Shown in pieces: positions 7,392-7,551 of a stretch of DNA of 7,551 bases. Every line of letters starts with the position of its first letter. Position 1 is the stretch's first letter. Source of the DNA: Verrucomicrobiota bacterium (lineage in GTDB: Bacteria; Verrucomicrobiota; Verrucomicrobiia; Verrucomicrobiales; Verrucomicrobiaceae). The position numbers and the translations under genes were made by a program. Location: contig JAEYUU010000143.1 in assembly GCA_023429545.1 (NCBI GenBank), forward strand, positions 1 through 7,551, written 5' to 3'. A model generated the notes under the pieces. That model was not told the DNA's origin and made no database searches. It was given only the letters and a program-made list of their open reading frames with translations.

Positions 7392-7551
7392 ATGGAGTTG
7401 CAACTGTTGCAGTGGCATGGCTATCCCGCCTGCGCCGTTCCGGTCCCCGGCGTGGCGTGCCCGCGTATGCGGACGTTTTGGTCTCAAGACGACCGAGGAC
7501 CATCAGGTACCTCCCCTACGATGGTTTTCCACCTTCCACTAAGCGCTATGC
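7392..7551 (+). CDS. Possible start of a divergent gene, partial and unrecognised
   Basis: A plus-strand frame stays open to the right edge. It has an ATG at 7359 and a second in-frame ATG at 7392. The latter is preceded at 5 nt by GGGAGG (7381-7386), a good Shine-Dalgarno, so it is the better start. The product begins MELQLLQWHGYPACAVPVPG and matches no family I recognise. Codon use is GC-rich at third positions in the first half but not in the second, so coding is doubtful. If real, it would be transcribed divergently from the DUF4132 operon with the palindrome between them. A 59-codon frame in another register overlaps it. Confidence 0.2.
   Translation, partial: MELQLLQWHGYPACAVPVPGVACPRMRTFWSQDDRGPSGTSPTMVFHLPLSAM

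Larger units (their letters stand above)
7042..7551. other. Upstream non-coding or weakly coding region
   Basis: About 510 nt without a convincing gene. It contains the hairpin next to gene A and the 18-bp palindrome described separately. The promoter of the operon is expected here, but I cannot find a convincing -35/-10 pair on the minus strand. All three minus-strand frames entering from the right edge close early (stops by about 7484), so at most the last few codons of another minus-strand gene could be present. No tRNA, rRNA, insertion sequence end or CRISPR repeat was seen. Confidence 0.6.

Overview
This is a GC-rich (roughly 60%) bacterial window that is almost entirely minus-strand coding. 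It carries one tightly packed operon read from right to left. The order is a very large DUF4132-family protein (gene A, 7041 to 3307), a second shorter DUF4132-family protein (gene B, 3255 to 292), and the first 93 codons of a MoxR/YehL-type AAA+ ATPase (279 to 1, cut by the window edge just before the expected Walker A loop). Intergenic gaps are 51 and 12 nt. There are no terminators between genes, and none of the three starts has a purine-rich Shine-Dalgarno sequence. The long paralogous DUF4132 proteins, GC content and non-Shine-Dalgarno starts are compatible with a Verrucomicrobiota-type organism. That is a low-confidence inference from protein flavour, not a demonstrated assignment.

Layout: 1-279 is the N-terminus of the AAA+ ATPase (minus). 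292-3255 is DUF4132 protein B, 987 aa (minus). 3307-7041 is DUF4132 protein A, 1244 aa (minus). 7042-7551 is about 510 nt with no convincing gene. It holds a perfect 18-bp palindrome (7175-7192), a perfect 7-bp-stem hairpin abutting the start of gene A (7048-7065), and a weak plus-strand open frame that runs off the right edge.

How the genes may work together: DUF4132 proteins are alpha-helical, HEAT-repeat-rich proteins related to E. coli YehI/MolR. In E. coli, yehI lies upstream of yehL (MoxR-type AAA+), yehM, yehP (vWA) and yehQ (SWIM zinc finger). The same order (DUF4132 followed by the AAA+) is seen here, but with two diverged DUF4132 paralogues. The likely picture is a MoxR-vWA-type module. 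In it, a chaperone-like AAA+ ATPase and a vWA partner (expected just left of this window) would act with large HEAT scaffolds that may recognise a target. The biochemical role of DUF4132 is not established, and a defence or quality-control role is inference only.

The most distinctive observations are these: the paired DUF4132 paralogues; all three genes lying in a single reading frame separated only by one TAG and one TAA; the palindrome and hairpin in the leader of the operon; and the shared C/A-rich CACAAC-like context directly before each ATG.
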